From Pelomonas sp. BJYL3 (GTDB lineage Bacteria > Pseudomonadota > Gammaproteobacteria > Burkholderiales > Burkholderiaceae_C): a stretch of 64,000 nt of DNA. The stretch covers positions 682,001 to 746,000 of the forward strand of contig NZ_JANZKX010000002.1 of assembly GCF_027257975.1 (NCBI RefSeq). Reading direction: 5' to 3'. Below, one piece after another: positions 36,854 through 48,557 of the stretch. The position numbers were made by a program, and so were the translations under genes. Position 1 is the first letter of the stretch, and each line of letters opens with the position of its first letter. The notes below the pieces were generated by a model, which saw only the letters and a list, made by a program, of their open reading frames with translations, was not told the origin of the DNA and made no database searches.

Positions 36854-37399
36854 ATGAGCACCAGCGACCTCGACTTCATCCGCCAGCAGATCCGCACCGT
36901 GCCCGACTGGCCCAGCGCGGGCGTGCAGTTCCGGGACATCACGCCCCTGCTGTCCAGCCCCAAGGCCTTCCGGGTGCTGATCGACCAGTTCGTGCACCGC
37001 TATTTCGATGCCCGCCCCACGGCCATCGCCGGCCTGGATGCGCGCGGCTTCATCATCGGCTCGGTGCTGGCCTATGAGCTCAACATCGGCTTCGTGCCCA
37101 TCCGCAAGAAGGGCAAGCTGCCCTTCACCACGGTGCAGGAGAGCTACGAGCTGGAGTACGGCAGCGCCACGGTGGAGATCCACACCGATGCCGTGGGCCC
37201 GCAAGACCGCGTGGTGCTGATCGACGACCTCATCGCCACCGGGGGCACCATGCTCGCCGGCCTGCGCCTGCTGCAGCGCCTGGGCGCCGAGGTGATCGAG
37301 GGCGCGGCCATCGTGGACCTTCCGGAGCTGGGCGGCTCCGACCGCATCCGCGCGGCCGGCCTGCCCTTGCACACGCTGGTGAGCTTCGAGGGGCACTGA
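36854..37399 (+). CDS. apt: Adenine phosphoribosyltransferase
   Basis: Apt salvages adenine to AMP using phosphoribosyl pyrophosphate. The 181-aa protein has the family length and sequence: [38 protein letters not shown] and the PRPP loop [14 protein letters not shown]. The start is the ATG at 36854. Clear operon partners are absent: the cyclase gene ends 66 bases upstream and the P450 gene converges 40 bases downstream. Confidence 0.96.
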   Translation: MSTSDLDFIRQQIRTVPDWPSAGVQFRDITPLLSSPKAFRVLIDQFVHRYFDARPTAIAGLDARGFIIGSVLAYELNIGFVPIRKKGKLPFTTVQESYELEYGSATVEIHTDAVGPQDRVVLIDDLIATGGTMLAGLRLLQRLGAEVIEGAAIVDLPELGGSDRIRAAGLPLHTLVSFEGH

Positions 37400-37439
37400 G
37401 CGCCCCGGCGGCGGCGCAGCCCGCGGGCCGCGCTCCGGC

Positions 37440-38957
37440 TCAGCCCCAGCGGCTGCTGAGCTTCCAGCGCAGGTCCAGGGCGGCGGGCCTCAGCGTCACC
37501 TCCAGCACCTCGGCCGGCAGCGGCGCCTGGCTGGGCAGCAGGTCCAGGGCCGGGGCCAGCAGGGCCAGCAGCGTCTTCATCTGCAGCAGGGCGGCATAGC
37601 GGCCGGGGCAGGTGCGCGCGCCGGCGCCGAATGGCATGGACGACGCGCAGGGCGCCTGGCCGTCCACGGCCAGCCAGCGCTCGGGGCGGAAGTCGTGGCG
37701 GTCCTCGGGGCCCAGCTTCAGGGCGCTGTAGCGGTTGAGGGTCATCAGGCCGGCGCCCTTGGGCACGAGCACGCCGCCCACCACCTGGTCCTCGGCGGCC
37801 TGGAACATCAGCAGGCTGATCACCGGCTTCAGGCGCTGCGACTCCTGGATCAGGGCTTCGGCGTAGGGCAGGCGGCGCAGGCTGTCGTAGTCGGGGCCGT
37901 GGGCGGGACCGTCTTCGGGGCAGGCCTGGGCGATCTCCGTCTGCAGCTGCTGCCAGGCGCCGGGGTGGCGGCTGGCCAGGGTCATCAGCCAGGCCAGCGA
38001 ATGGGCGCTCGTGTCCTCGCCGGCAAAGACCAGCTCGGTGAGCAGGCGCACCAGCTGCTCGTCGGACAGCTCGATGGGCCGCTCGCCCGCCTCGGGCCGG
38101 GCCTGGGCGATCAGCAGGGCGTCCAGCAGGTGGCGTGGCGTGGCCTCGGGCTGGGCGGCGCGGTGGGCCCGGGCCTGCTCGACGATGGGCAGCAGGGCCT
38201 GGCGCACGCGCTCGATGGCGGCGTCGACGGCCCGCTCCGGGGCGGTCTTGAACCAGCGCCACAGGGGCACCGTCGCGTTGATGCGGCGCCAGACCTGGCT
38301 GATCAGGAATTCGATGTCGGCCTGCAGCTGCAGGCTGCCGGCGCCGGGCTGGCCCCGCCCGTCATGGCCGGCGCCCAGGTCCACGCCCATGGCCAGGGCC
38401 ACGCCCACTTCCAGCGAGAAGCGCGGCAGGTCGCGCGCCAGGTCCGGCTGCTGCCCCTGGCGCAGGGCCGCGACCCAGCTCTCGCGCCAGCGCTGGCCGA
38501 TGGCCAGCAGGCGCGGATGGAAGCCGCGCAGCATCTCGGGCGTGAAGGCCCGCACCGTCAGGCGGCGCAGGGCCTGCCAGCGATCGCCCTCGCTCATGAA
38601 GAGGCCGTCCACGCCCAGCTCCTGGCAGACGCGGCGCGTCGTGGGGCTGCGCAGCACGCGCTGGGGGCGCCGCCGCATGACGTCCTGGGCCAGTTGGTGG
38701 TCAGCCACGACCAGCACGGGGCGCCGGCCCAGCTGCAGGCGGTACAGGGCGCCATGCGTGCCGGCCCAGCACTCCAGCTGCTGCTGCAGCCGGCGGCGGT
38801 CCAGGATGGGCAGGTGGCCCAGCAGCGGCCAGCCGGGCGGTCCGCCCAGCTCGCGCAAGGGCTGGGCCGGGCTGCCGAAGGCGGCGGGCCGGGGCAGGCC
38901 GAAGTCGGCGGGACCCGGTCGCGGTCCAGGCTCCGTGGCGTCACGGGTGGGTTTCAT
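37440..38957 (-). CDS. Cytochrome P450
   Basis: The 505-aa haem monooxygenase has the I-helix motif AGEDTSAHS, the ExxR segment EALIQESQRLKP, RPERWL, and the haem loop FGAGARTCPGRY with ligand Cys450. The N-terminal 40 residues are proline-rich without a clear membrane anchor, followed by PPGWPLLGHLPILD as in class II-like soluble bacterial P450s of the CYP102/CYP4-like type. The substrate and redox partner are unknown and no reductase or ferredoxin gene lies near. It is transcribed alone, convergent with apt. Confidence 0.93.
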   Translation of the reverse strand: MKPTRDATEPGPRPGPADFGLPRPAAFGSPAQPLRELGGPPGWPLLGHLPILDRRRLQQQLECWAGTHGALYRLQLGRRPVLVVADHQLAQDVMRRRPQRVLRSPTTRRVCQELGVDGLFMSEGDRWQALRRLTVRAFTPEMLRGFHPRLLAIGQRWRESWVAALRQGQQPDLARDLPRFSLEVGVALAMGVDLGAGHDGRGQPGAGSLQLQADIEFLISQVWRRINATVPLWRWFKTAPERAVDAAIERVRQALLPIVEQARAHRAAQPEATPRHLLDALLIAQARPEAGERPIELSDEQLVRLLTELVFAGEDTSAHSLAWLMTLASRHPGAWQQLQTEIAQACPEDGPAHGPDYDSLRRLPYAEALIQESQRLKPVISLLMFQAAEDQVVGGVLVPKGAGLMTLNRYSALKLGPEDRHDFRPERWLAVDGQAPCASSMPFGAGARTCPGRYAALLQMKTLLALLAPALDLLPSQAPLPAEVLEVTLRPAALDLRWKLSSRWG

Positions 38958-39232
38958 GTCTCTCTCCCTCGTTGTGGCGCGATGGTAGTAGCGCTCCGAG
39001 GACGTGGCCTGGGGGCAGACCCTCAGGCTGTGAGCAAATGAAAGGACCCGTGCGAGCGATGGAGCGCTGCGGGATCAGACACGGCGCAGGGCGGGGGTCA
39101 GGACTTGCCCCGACCCGCGGGCGCACAAGGGTCCGCGTTTTTCATGCTTGGCGCCTCGGAGCATCGGCCTTACGCTGCCCCGTCTGGGTGACCTGGCCGC
39201 CGTGGCGGATCACCCGCAGCCAGGAGCCCTGA

Positions 39233-40144
39233 ATGACCGATTCCCGCCATGCCTCCGCACCGCGCCTCAGCGCTGCCGACTTCAGCCCCGACATCCTCCG
39301 ACTCTTCGACCGCTATGTGCATGGCGACGCCAGCCGCCGCGACTTCCTCGACGCCGCCCAGCGCCTGCTCGGCAGTGCGGCCGCCGCAACGGCCACGCTG
39401 GCGGCGCTGAGCCCGCGCTTTGCCGCGGCCCAGCAGGTGAAGCCGGACGATGCACGCCTGCGCTCGCGCTGGCTCAGCATCGACTCGCCCGCCGGCCATG
39501 GCACCGTGCGCGGCCTGCTCGCCGCGCCGGCCCAGGCCAAGGGGCCGCTGCCGGCCGTGCTGGTGGTGCATGAGAACCGCGGGCTGAATCCGCATATCGA
39601 GGACATCACCCGCCGTCTCGCGCTCGAGGGCTTTCTGGCCTACGCCCCGGACGCGCTGCAGAGCCTGGGCGGCTATCCGGGCGACGAGGACCAGGCCCGC
39701 GAGCGCTTCGCCAGGCTGGATCCGGTCAAGGTGCGCGCCGACTTCGTGGCCGCCGCCCAGGCGCTCAAGGCCCTGCCGGAGAGCACGGGCGCGCTGGGCG
39801 TGGTGGGCTTCTGCTTTGGCGGCAGCATCGCCAACTACCTGGCGACCCAGCTGCCCGAGCTGCGCGCCGCTGTGCCCTTCTACGGCGGCCAGCCGCCGGT
39901 GGAGGACGTGCCCCGCATCAAGGCCAGCCTGCTGATCCACTACGCCGGCCAGGATGAACGCATCAACGCCGGCTGGCCGCGCTACGAGGCCGCCCTGAAG
40001 GCGGCCGGCGTGCACTACGAGGCCCATGTCTACGAAGGCACGCAGCACGGCTTCAACAACGACACCACGCCGCGCTTCGACCCCCAGGCCGCTGCGCTGG
40101 CCTGGTCACGGACGCTGGCGTTCTTCAAGAGCCGGCTGGGCTGA
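39233..40144 (+). CDS. Dienelactone hydrolase family protein with Tat signal
   Basis: The 303-aa alpha/beta hydrolase has the dienelactone hydrolase nucleophile in GFCFGG (Cys194), Asp241 in GQDERIN and His272 in QHGFNN, plus VVHENRGLNPHIEDITRRLA. The N terminus holds a twin-arginine signal: S34-R-R-D-F-L39 followed by a hydrophobic Ala-rich stretch and an AAA site near residue 66, after an unusually long N-region of 33 residues. The enzyme is therefore probably exported folded to the periplasm. CAGGAG lies eight bases before the ATG. The physiological ester or lactone is unknown. Confidence 0.9.
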   Translation: MTDSRHASAPRLSAADFSPDILRLFDRYVHGDASRRDFLDAAQRLLGSAAAATATLAALSPRFAAAQQVKPDDARLRSRWLSIDSPAGHGTVRGLLAAPAQAKGPLPAVLVVHENRGLNPHIEDITRRLALEGFLAYAPDALQSLGGYPGDEDQARERFARLDPVKVRADFVAAAQALKALPESTGALGVVGFCFGGSIANYLATQLPELRAAVPFYGGQPPVEDVPRIKASLLIHYAGQDERINAGWPRYEAALKAAGVHYEAHVYEGTQHGFNNDTTPRFDPQAAALAWSRTLAFFKSRLG

Positions 40145-40161
40145 CGGCCGACGTGAGGTCG

Positions 40162-43335
<3,174 letters not shown>

Positions 43336-44898
43336 TCAGTGGTCGTGCTCGGCACCGGCCTTGCCGATGTCAGCCTTGATCAGGAAGCTGTTCCTGGCGG
43401 CGTAGGCCTCACCGGCGTTCAGCCCCTTGAGCACCTCGACGAAGCGGCCATCGCTGCGTCCCAGCTCGACCGGCCGCGCCTCGAACTGCTGGCCGTAGCG
43501 TCCGAAGACGGTGGCCCGCGCGTTCAGCGTCTGGACCGCCTCCACGCGGACGGCCACGGGCACTTGCGCCTCGTCGCCCGTGAGCGTCACCTGGACCGGC
43601 AGCCCGGGCCGCCACAGGCCCTTGGGATTGGCCAGCACCACGCGGGCGACGGCACTGCGGCTCTGCTCGCCGATCAGGGCCCCGACATGGCTCAGCCGGC
43701 CCTGCGCCTGCGCCTCGAAGGCGGAGGCCTTGACGAGGGCGCTGGCACCGCTGCTCAGCTGGCCCAGGTCCCTGGCCGGCACGGCCAGCTCGACCCACAC
43801 GCTGGACAGGTCCGCGACCTGGAAGATCGGCGCATCGTCCTTCAGGGCCTCACCGACGCTGATCTTCTTCTCGATGACGACGCCGTCGATGGGGGCGCGG
43901 ATCTCCAGCCGCGTCAGCCCCTGCGTCGTGGTGGTCGCCGCGGCGCCCAGGGCGGCCAGCTTCTGGCGTGCGCTCTCCGCGGCGATCTCGGCTTCCTCGA
44001 AGGCCTGGCGGGCCTGCAGGTAGTCCTGCTCTGCGCTGATCCGGTCCTCCCACAGCCGCTTCTCGCGCTCGTGGCTGACGCGGGCCTGCGCCAGGCGCTT
44101 CTCTGCGGCGAGCCGCTCGCTGCGCAGGTCGGCCAGGGCCTGGCTGGAGAGCACGGCCAGCACCTGGCCGCGGCGGACGCGGTCCCCCGCATTGGCCGTC
44201 ACGGATTCGACACGGCCCGCCAGGCGCGGTGTCACCAGCACGCTGCGGTCCTGGTTGAGCTTCACCTCGCCCAGCAGCTGCAGCGAGCTCGCCAGGCGGG
44301 CCGGCCCGGCCGTGGCGATCTCGATGCCGTTCTGCCGGAGCTGGGCATCGCTGAGCGGCACCCGCCCCTCGACCTGCTCGAAGCCGAAGGCGTAGTCCTT
44401 GCCTGCCGCGCGGGCGTGGAGGGCCACCTCGAAGGAATGCGGCTCCGCGACCACGCCGGCGCCCTTCAGATAGTCCTTCTCCGGGCTGAAGCGAAAGGTC
44501 TCGGCCGCCCGGCCCAGGCGCTGCAAGGTCACCGTCACGCTGGCGTCTGTCGGGGCCATCGGCTGCCCGTCCCGGTACAGGTAGACGCGGAACTCCGGTT
44601 CCACACCTGTCTCGAAAATCGTCAGCTCCAGGCCGAAGCCCTCTTGCGTGAACAGCTTGCCGCCGTGGGGGCCGCTCCGTGGGCCGGCCTGCGGCAGCTC
44701 GTCAGGGTGCGCCCTGTCCGTGCTGCCTGTCTTGCCGTGTGGCTCGTCGGCAGGGGCCGCGTTCTCCGCATGGCCGTGGGCGTCGCCGGCCGGCCTCGAC
44801 CGGTCCGTCCTGAGGATGGCAATGCCCAGCAGCACGCCCACCGCCAGCACGGCGGCGATGGCCACCGGCGTCTTCCTGTTCTTGATCGTTTCCATCAT
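43336..44898 (-). CDS. czcB: RND periplasmic adaptor, CzcB-like
   Basis: The 520-aa membrane fusion protein connects the pump to the outer-membrane channel. It has an N-terminal anchor (TPVAIAAVLAVGVLLGIAIL), a His-rich stretch (GDAHGHAENAAPADEPHG) that may bind metal, the CzcB-specific N-terminal domain starting GPHGGKLF, then the lipoyl/hairpin core (VTPRLAGRVESVTANAGDRV and IRAPIDGVVIEKKISVG), and ends in EHDH. The ATG at 44898 is used (a second ATG follows directly); the 64 codons upstream in frame overlap czcC and are not real. Confidence 0.92.
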   Translation of the reverse strand: MMETIKNRKTPVAIAAVLAVGVLLGIAILRTDRSRPAGDAHGHAENAAPADEPHGKTGSTDRAHPDELPQAGPRSGPHGGKLFTQEGFGLELTIFETGVEPEFRVYLYRDGQPMAPTDASVTVTLQRLGRAAETFRFSPEKDYLKGAGVVAEPHSFEVALHARAAGKDYAFGFEQVEGRVPLSDAQLRQNGIEIATAGPARLASSLQLLGEVKLNQDRSVLVTPRLAGRVESVTANAGDRVRRGQVLAVLSSQALADLRSERLAAEKRLAQARVSHEREKRLWEDRISAEQDYLQARQAFEEAEIAAESARQKLAALGAAATTTTQGLTRLEIRAPIDGVVIEKKISVGEALKDDAPIFQVADLSSVWVELAVPARDLGQLSSGASALVKASAFEAQAQGRLSHVGALIGEQSRSAVARVVLANPKGLWRPGLPVQVTLTGDEAQVPVAVRVEAVQTLNARATVFGRYGQQFEARPVELGRSDGRFVEVLKGLNAGEAYAARNSFLIKADIGKAGAEHDH

Positions 44899-44902
44899 CA
44901 CG

Positions 44903-46228
44903 TCACTCCGGCTTGGCTTCGGGGGGCTGGGTCGGGCGGCCCAGCAGGCGGTCCAGGTCTGCCGCGGCGCGGAAGGCCTCGGCGCTGTCTCGCCACAGCT
45001 GGCGGCGCAGCTGGAACAGCGTGCGCTGGGCATCGAGCACATCCAGGAAGGCGAACTTGCCGAGCTCGTAGCCCTTGAGCGCCGCGTCATAGGCGGACAG
45101 GGCCGTGGGCAGCGCCTCCTCGCCCAGCAGCCGGACCTGGTCCCGGCTCAGCCTGAGCCGCTCCAGGGCCAGCGCGAGCTCGGTCTGCAGGCGCAGCGAG
45201 GTGGCGCTCAGCGCTTCGCGGGCCTGCGCCTCGCGGCGCAGCGCCTCCAGCAGCGGGCCCTGCTGGCCGTCATGCACGGGCAAGGGGATGGAGAGGCCCA
45301 CGACCGCCTGCGTCTGGCCGCGCTCGGCGTCGCGCCTGGCGCCCAGGGTGAGCGTCAGGTCCGGCACGCGGCGGGCACGCTCGACGTCGACGAGGGCCTG
45401 CCGGCGGGCGACCTCCAGGCGGGCCAGCTGCAGCGCGGGCGCGTCGGCCAGCCACAGCGCCACCTCCTGCTCGGACGGCAGCGCTGGCAGCGCCTGCGCT
45501 TGCGAGCTGGCATGGCCGATGGCCTGCGGCGGCTGGGCCCAGTGGGCGGCCAGGCGCTGACGAGCCAGCAGCCGCTCGCTCTGCGCCTGGGCCAGCTCGC
45601 TGCGCGCGGCCGCCTCGGCCACCCGGGCCCGGGCCGGCTCCAGCGGCGCGACCTTGCCCGCCTGGAGCCGCCTGGCCGCCGCCGCGGCGGCGCTGCGGGC
45701 CAGGTCCAGCGAGGACAGGGCCAGCCGCTCCTGCTCCTGCGCCGCCACCAGCTCGAAGTAGGCCGCCGTCACCGTGGCCCGCAGTTCGTTGCGTCGCGCC
45801 TGCAACGCCACCGCGGCCTGGGCCCGGACCTGTTCGGCGACGGCCATGAGGGCCGCGCGCTTGCCGCCCAGTTCGATGGCCTGGGACAGCTGCAGGGTGC
45901 TGGTGCGGGTGGCACGATCCCGGCCTTCCAGCAGCACCCCCAGCTCGGGATTGGGCCGGGCGCCGGCCTGCAGCGCCGCCGCCTCCACGGCCTGCAGCTC
46001 GAGCCGGGCGGAGGCCAGCTCCGGGTTGTGTGCCTCAGCCAGGCGCAGCGCCTCGGCCAGGCTCAGGGACGGGGCCAGGACGGCGCCTGCCGACGGAACA
46101 GGTGCCGGCAAAGGCCGGGGCATGGGGTCAGGGCTCGCGGCCAGCGCGCAAGCGCCGGACAGGAGCAGGGCCAGCGCGCCCAGGGGCGCCGGCAGGGCAT
46201 TCATCAAGCCTGGAACAGGGCTTTGCAT
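44903..46228 (-). CDS. czcC: TolC-family outer-membrane channel, CzcC-like
   Basis: The 441-aa protein forms the outer-membrane duct of the metal pump. It has a signal peptide (ALPAPLGALALLLSGACALA), a Pro-rich linker, and two OEP repeats with long coiled helices (LSLAEALRLAEAHNPELASARLELQAVEAAALQAG and the second from about residue 250). It ends with the family pattern GKFAFLDVLDAQRTLFQLRRQ. The ATG at 46228 is preceded by GGAGAG; an ATG eight codons later is the alternative. A four-base gap separates it from czcB. Confidence 0.92.
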   Translation of the reverse strand: MQSPVPGLMNALPAPLGALALLLSGACALAASPDPMPRPLPAPVPSAGAVLAPSLSLAEALRLAEAHNPELASARLELQAVEAAALQAGARPNPELGVLLEGRDRATRTSTLQLSQAIELGGKRAALMAVAEQVRAQAAVALQARRNELRATVTAAYFELVAAQEQERLALSSLDLARSAAAAAARRLQAGKVAPLEPARARVAEAAARSELAQAQSERLLARQRLAAHWAQPPQAIGHASSQAQALPALPSEQEVALWLADAPALQLARLEVARRQALVDVERARRVPDLTLTLGARRDAERGQTQAVVGLSIPLPVHDGQQGPLLEALRREAQAREALSATSLRLQTELALALERLRLSRDQVRLLGEEALPTALSAYDAALKGYELGKFAFLDVLDAQRTLFQLRRQLWRDSAEAFRAAADLDRLLGRPTQPPEAKPE

Positions 46229-46343
46229 CGAACTCTCCAAGGTTGCAGGACACAACGAGGGACGGTTCGGCGCAGCCGGTGCCGACCGGACAGGCGGCAC
46301 CACGCTGGATCAGCGTGCGAGGGAAGTCAGGCGGCGCGCCGAA

Positions 46344-46697
46344 TCAGGCGCGCAGCCAGTCGGGGCGTTCGAGCCCTGAGGGGATGTGGGACTTGTGACG
46401 CTCGGCGGTGGCCGGCGCGGGCAGGGCCGCTGGGGCCGTCGCCGGCTGGGCCAGGGCCAGGGCCGGCGTGGCGCAGCCCGCGTGATGGCAATGGCAATGA
46501 CCCAGCTCGCAGGCATGGGATGGCTCGCCGGGACTGCCCGCATGGGCGGTGTCCACCACGAGCTGCATCGCCACCGGCCCTTCGTCAGCCGGCCCTTGCT
46601 TGCCGGCCAGCTCGCCCACGCAGCACAGCGCCGCGCCCGCCCAGGACAGCTGGGCGGCCACCATGAGCGTCAGGACCAGGACGAAGAAGCGGCGCAT
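46344..46697 (-). CDS. CzcI-like small secreted protein, first gene of the efflux operon
   Basis: The 117-aa product has a signal peptide (MRRFFVLVLTLMVAAQLSWAGAA) followed by a short domain with Cys and His clusters (LCCVGELAG and HACELGHCHCHHAGC) that could bind metal, and an Ala/Pro-rich tail ending DWLRA. Position, size and the start resemble CzcI, a small periplasmic protein that precedes czcC in Cupriavidus and is thought to modulate induction. The assignment rests on context and composition. Confidence 0.75.
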   Translation of the reverse strand: MRRFFVLVLTLMVAAQLSWAGAALCCVGELAGKQGPADEGPVAMQLVVDTAHAGSPGEPSHACELGHCHCHHAGCATPALALAQPATAPAALPAPATAERHKSHIPSGLERPDWLRA

Positions 46698-46927
46698 GGG
46701 CGGCAGTATATCGATGGCTCAGGGTTTCGCCGGGGTGTCTGGCGTGCGCCAGCGTTTCGATGAGCGCCTCCCGGTCGAGCTGCGCCGCGCGCGGGCCACG
46801 CGCATGCCAGGGGCAGCTCGTGGACGCGAGCCTGAACGGGGCCTTCAAGCGCTGGCCGCCCCGCTGATCGCTGAAGCGGGACCCGTGCCATGCCGGGTGT
46901 GGTCTCCGGTGAGTTCGAGTTCGCTGC

Positions 46928-47704
46928 TCAGGGCGCCCACAACTGCCTCGCCCACGACGCCTTCTGCGCCGCCTCCACCCCGTAGGCTTGCGGCGAGCGG
47001 CCGTGCGGCAGGCAGGCGGTCCCGAACAGCACATCCCAGATCATCAGGAGCTGGCCGAAGTTCGCATGCGGCGGCCGCCCGTGCTCATCGACCAGCGCAT
47101 GGTGGGCGCGGTGCGTCGAGGGCAGCTGGACGAGGCGTTCCAGCACACGGCCCATGGGCGCAAGCCAGCGGTGGTGAAACAGCCAGGCGTCCCAGGCAAA
47201 GGCGCTGTGGATGAGCACGTTGGCCAGGCCGAAGATCAGCTGCCCGACCATCACCAGCTCTGCGCCGCCCAGGGCGACCAGGGCGCCCGCCAGCCACAGG
47301 TCCGGCATCAGCAGGAAGTAGACCCAGTTCTCGCGGTACGAAACGCTGATGCTCATCGCTGTGGCGGTGTGGTGGGTCTTGTGAAGCCGCCAGAAGAAGG
47401 GCGAGCTGTGGGCCAGGCGGTGATAGCCGTAGTGCAGCAGGTCCGCCAGGAGCACATAGGCCGGGACCGCCCAGATCAGCGGCCACGAGGCCAGGGGCGT
47501 CCGGACCGGGGCGAGCCCGTGCATCGCCTGCGCCGCCATCCACACGATGGCCGGCTTGATGAGCCCGGCGAACTGGGCGAGGCTCAGCGCGTCCACCCAC
47601 AGCTCCTCGCGGGGGCGTCCGCCCGTCAGGCGCCCGGCCAGAGCCTCCAGTGAGCCGAGGACAAGCATCAGGCCTGTGACGGCCCAGACTTCCAGGTGTT
47701 CCAT
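46928..47704 (-). CDS. Sterol desaturase/fatty acid hydroxylase family protein
   Basis: The 258-aa integral membrane protein has the three histidine motifs of the di-iron hydroxylase family: HYGYHRLAH, HKTHHT and HRAHH, with helices on each side and a final LLMIWDVLFGT. It should hydroxylate or desaturate a lipid. The ATG at 47704 (MEHLEVWAVTGLML) lies just after GGAGAT; 58 in-frame codons upstream are Pro/Arg-rich and overlap the regulator gene. It follows the AraC-type gene by 34 bases on the same strand, so it probably belongs to the arsenic-linked operon although its role there is unclear. Confidence 0.88.
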   Translation of the reverse strand: MEHLEVWAVTGLMLVLGSLEALAGRLTGGRPREELWVDALSLAQFAGLIKPAIVWMAAQAMHGLAPVRTPLASWPLIWAVPAYVLLADLLHYGYHRLAHSSPFFWRLHKTHHTATAMSISVSYRENWVYFLLMPDLWLAGALVALGGAELVMVGQLIFGLANVLIHSAFAWDAWLFHHRWLAPMGRVLERLVQLPSTHRAHHALVDEHGRPPHANFGQLLMIWDVLFGTACLPHGRSPQAYGVEAAQKASWARQLWAP

Positions 47705-47738
47705 GCCGATCTCCTTTTCTGCGGGGATGGGCGGCAAT

Positions 47739-48557
47739 CTAGGAGATGGGCAGCGTCCTGACTTGAACGGTTTTGCGATCCGCAGCCTGCGAGGGCGGGA
47801 GTCCGAAGACGCGGGTACAGGTGCGCCAGAGATGCGAGGAATCGGCGAAGCCGGCGGCGTGAGCGATGGCGGTGGCATCCATGGGGCCGCCGAGCAGGTC
47901 CATGGCGGCCCGTAGCTTGCGCCAGAGCAGGAACTGGCGCAGGGACAGCCCGACCTCCCGCTTCATCCAGCGCGCGTGTGCCGCCGTCGTGCCGGGGTAG
48001 CGCCGGGAAAAGGCCGGCCAGACGGACTCCGCCTGGGCGGCATGGCCAGGTTCGCCCAGTCCGTCCAGAAGGTCCAGCAAGGCCCGCAGTTTCGGGCTGC
48101 CGTCCACGGGGCCGTACTGCCCGAAGTGCCTCAGCAGCTGGGCCAGCCACTGGTCCAGCCCCAGGGCATGGGGCAGGGTCAGGGCTTGCCTGGCCCAGTC
48201 GGCACTCAGGGCGGGCTCGATGGCCATCGTCTGCTTACCCCGGACCTGGGACCAGTCGAGGAAGCGCCGGTAGAGCGCATGCCCTGGTTCCACCGTCACG
48301 CTGATGTGCGGGCAAGCTCGAAGAAAGCGACGCCGCAGACCCGGCGCCAGCACCACGGCACGCAGGCCGGGGTGCACCTGGCCTTCGATGTCGAGATCCA
48401 TGGCCTGGTCCATCGCCAGCAGGACCGTCACGCCGGGGCGCGCATTGAAGCCCGTGGGCAGGGACTGGGCGAGCACCACGAAGCAGGCGCGGCCGAGCAG
48501 CAGGGCGCTGCGGGCGCTCAGGGTGTTGAGGGCGTTCAAGGCGGCGTCCCTGTGCAT
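47739..48557 (-). CDS. AraC-family transcriptional regulator
   Basis: The 272-aa protein has a variable N-terminal sensor region (for example GRACFVVLAQSLPTGFNARPGVTVLLAMDQAM) and a C-terminal pair of helix-turn-helix motifs: SLRQFLLWRKLRAAMDLLGG with MDATAIAHAAGFADSSHLWRTCTRVFGLPPSQ. The ligand is unknown. Its ATG overlaps the MFS transporter stop by one base (TGATG), so the two are coupled; it may control the desaturase gene that follows. Confidence 0.9.
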   Translation of the reverse strand: MHRDAALNALNTLSARSALLLGRACFVVLAQSLPTGFNARPGVTVLLAMDQAMDLDIEGQVHPGLRAVVLAPGLRRRFLRACPHISVTVEPGHALYRRFLDWSQVRGKQTMAIEPALSADWARQALTLPHALGLDQWLAQLLRHFGQYGPVDGSPKLRALLDLLDGLGEPGHAAQAESVWPAFSRRYPGTTAAHARWMKREVGLSLRQFLLWRKLRAAMDLLGGPMDATAIAHAAGFADSSHLWRTCTRVFGLPPSQAADRKTVQVRTLPIS

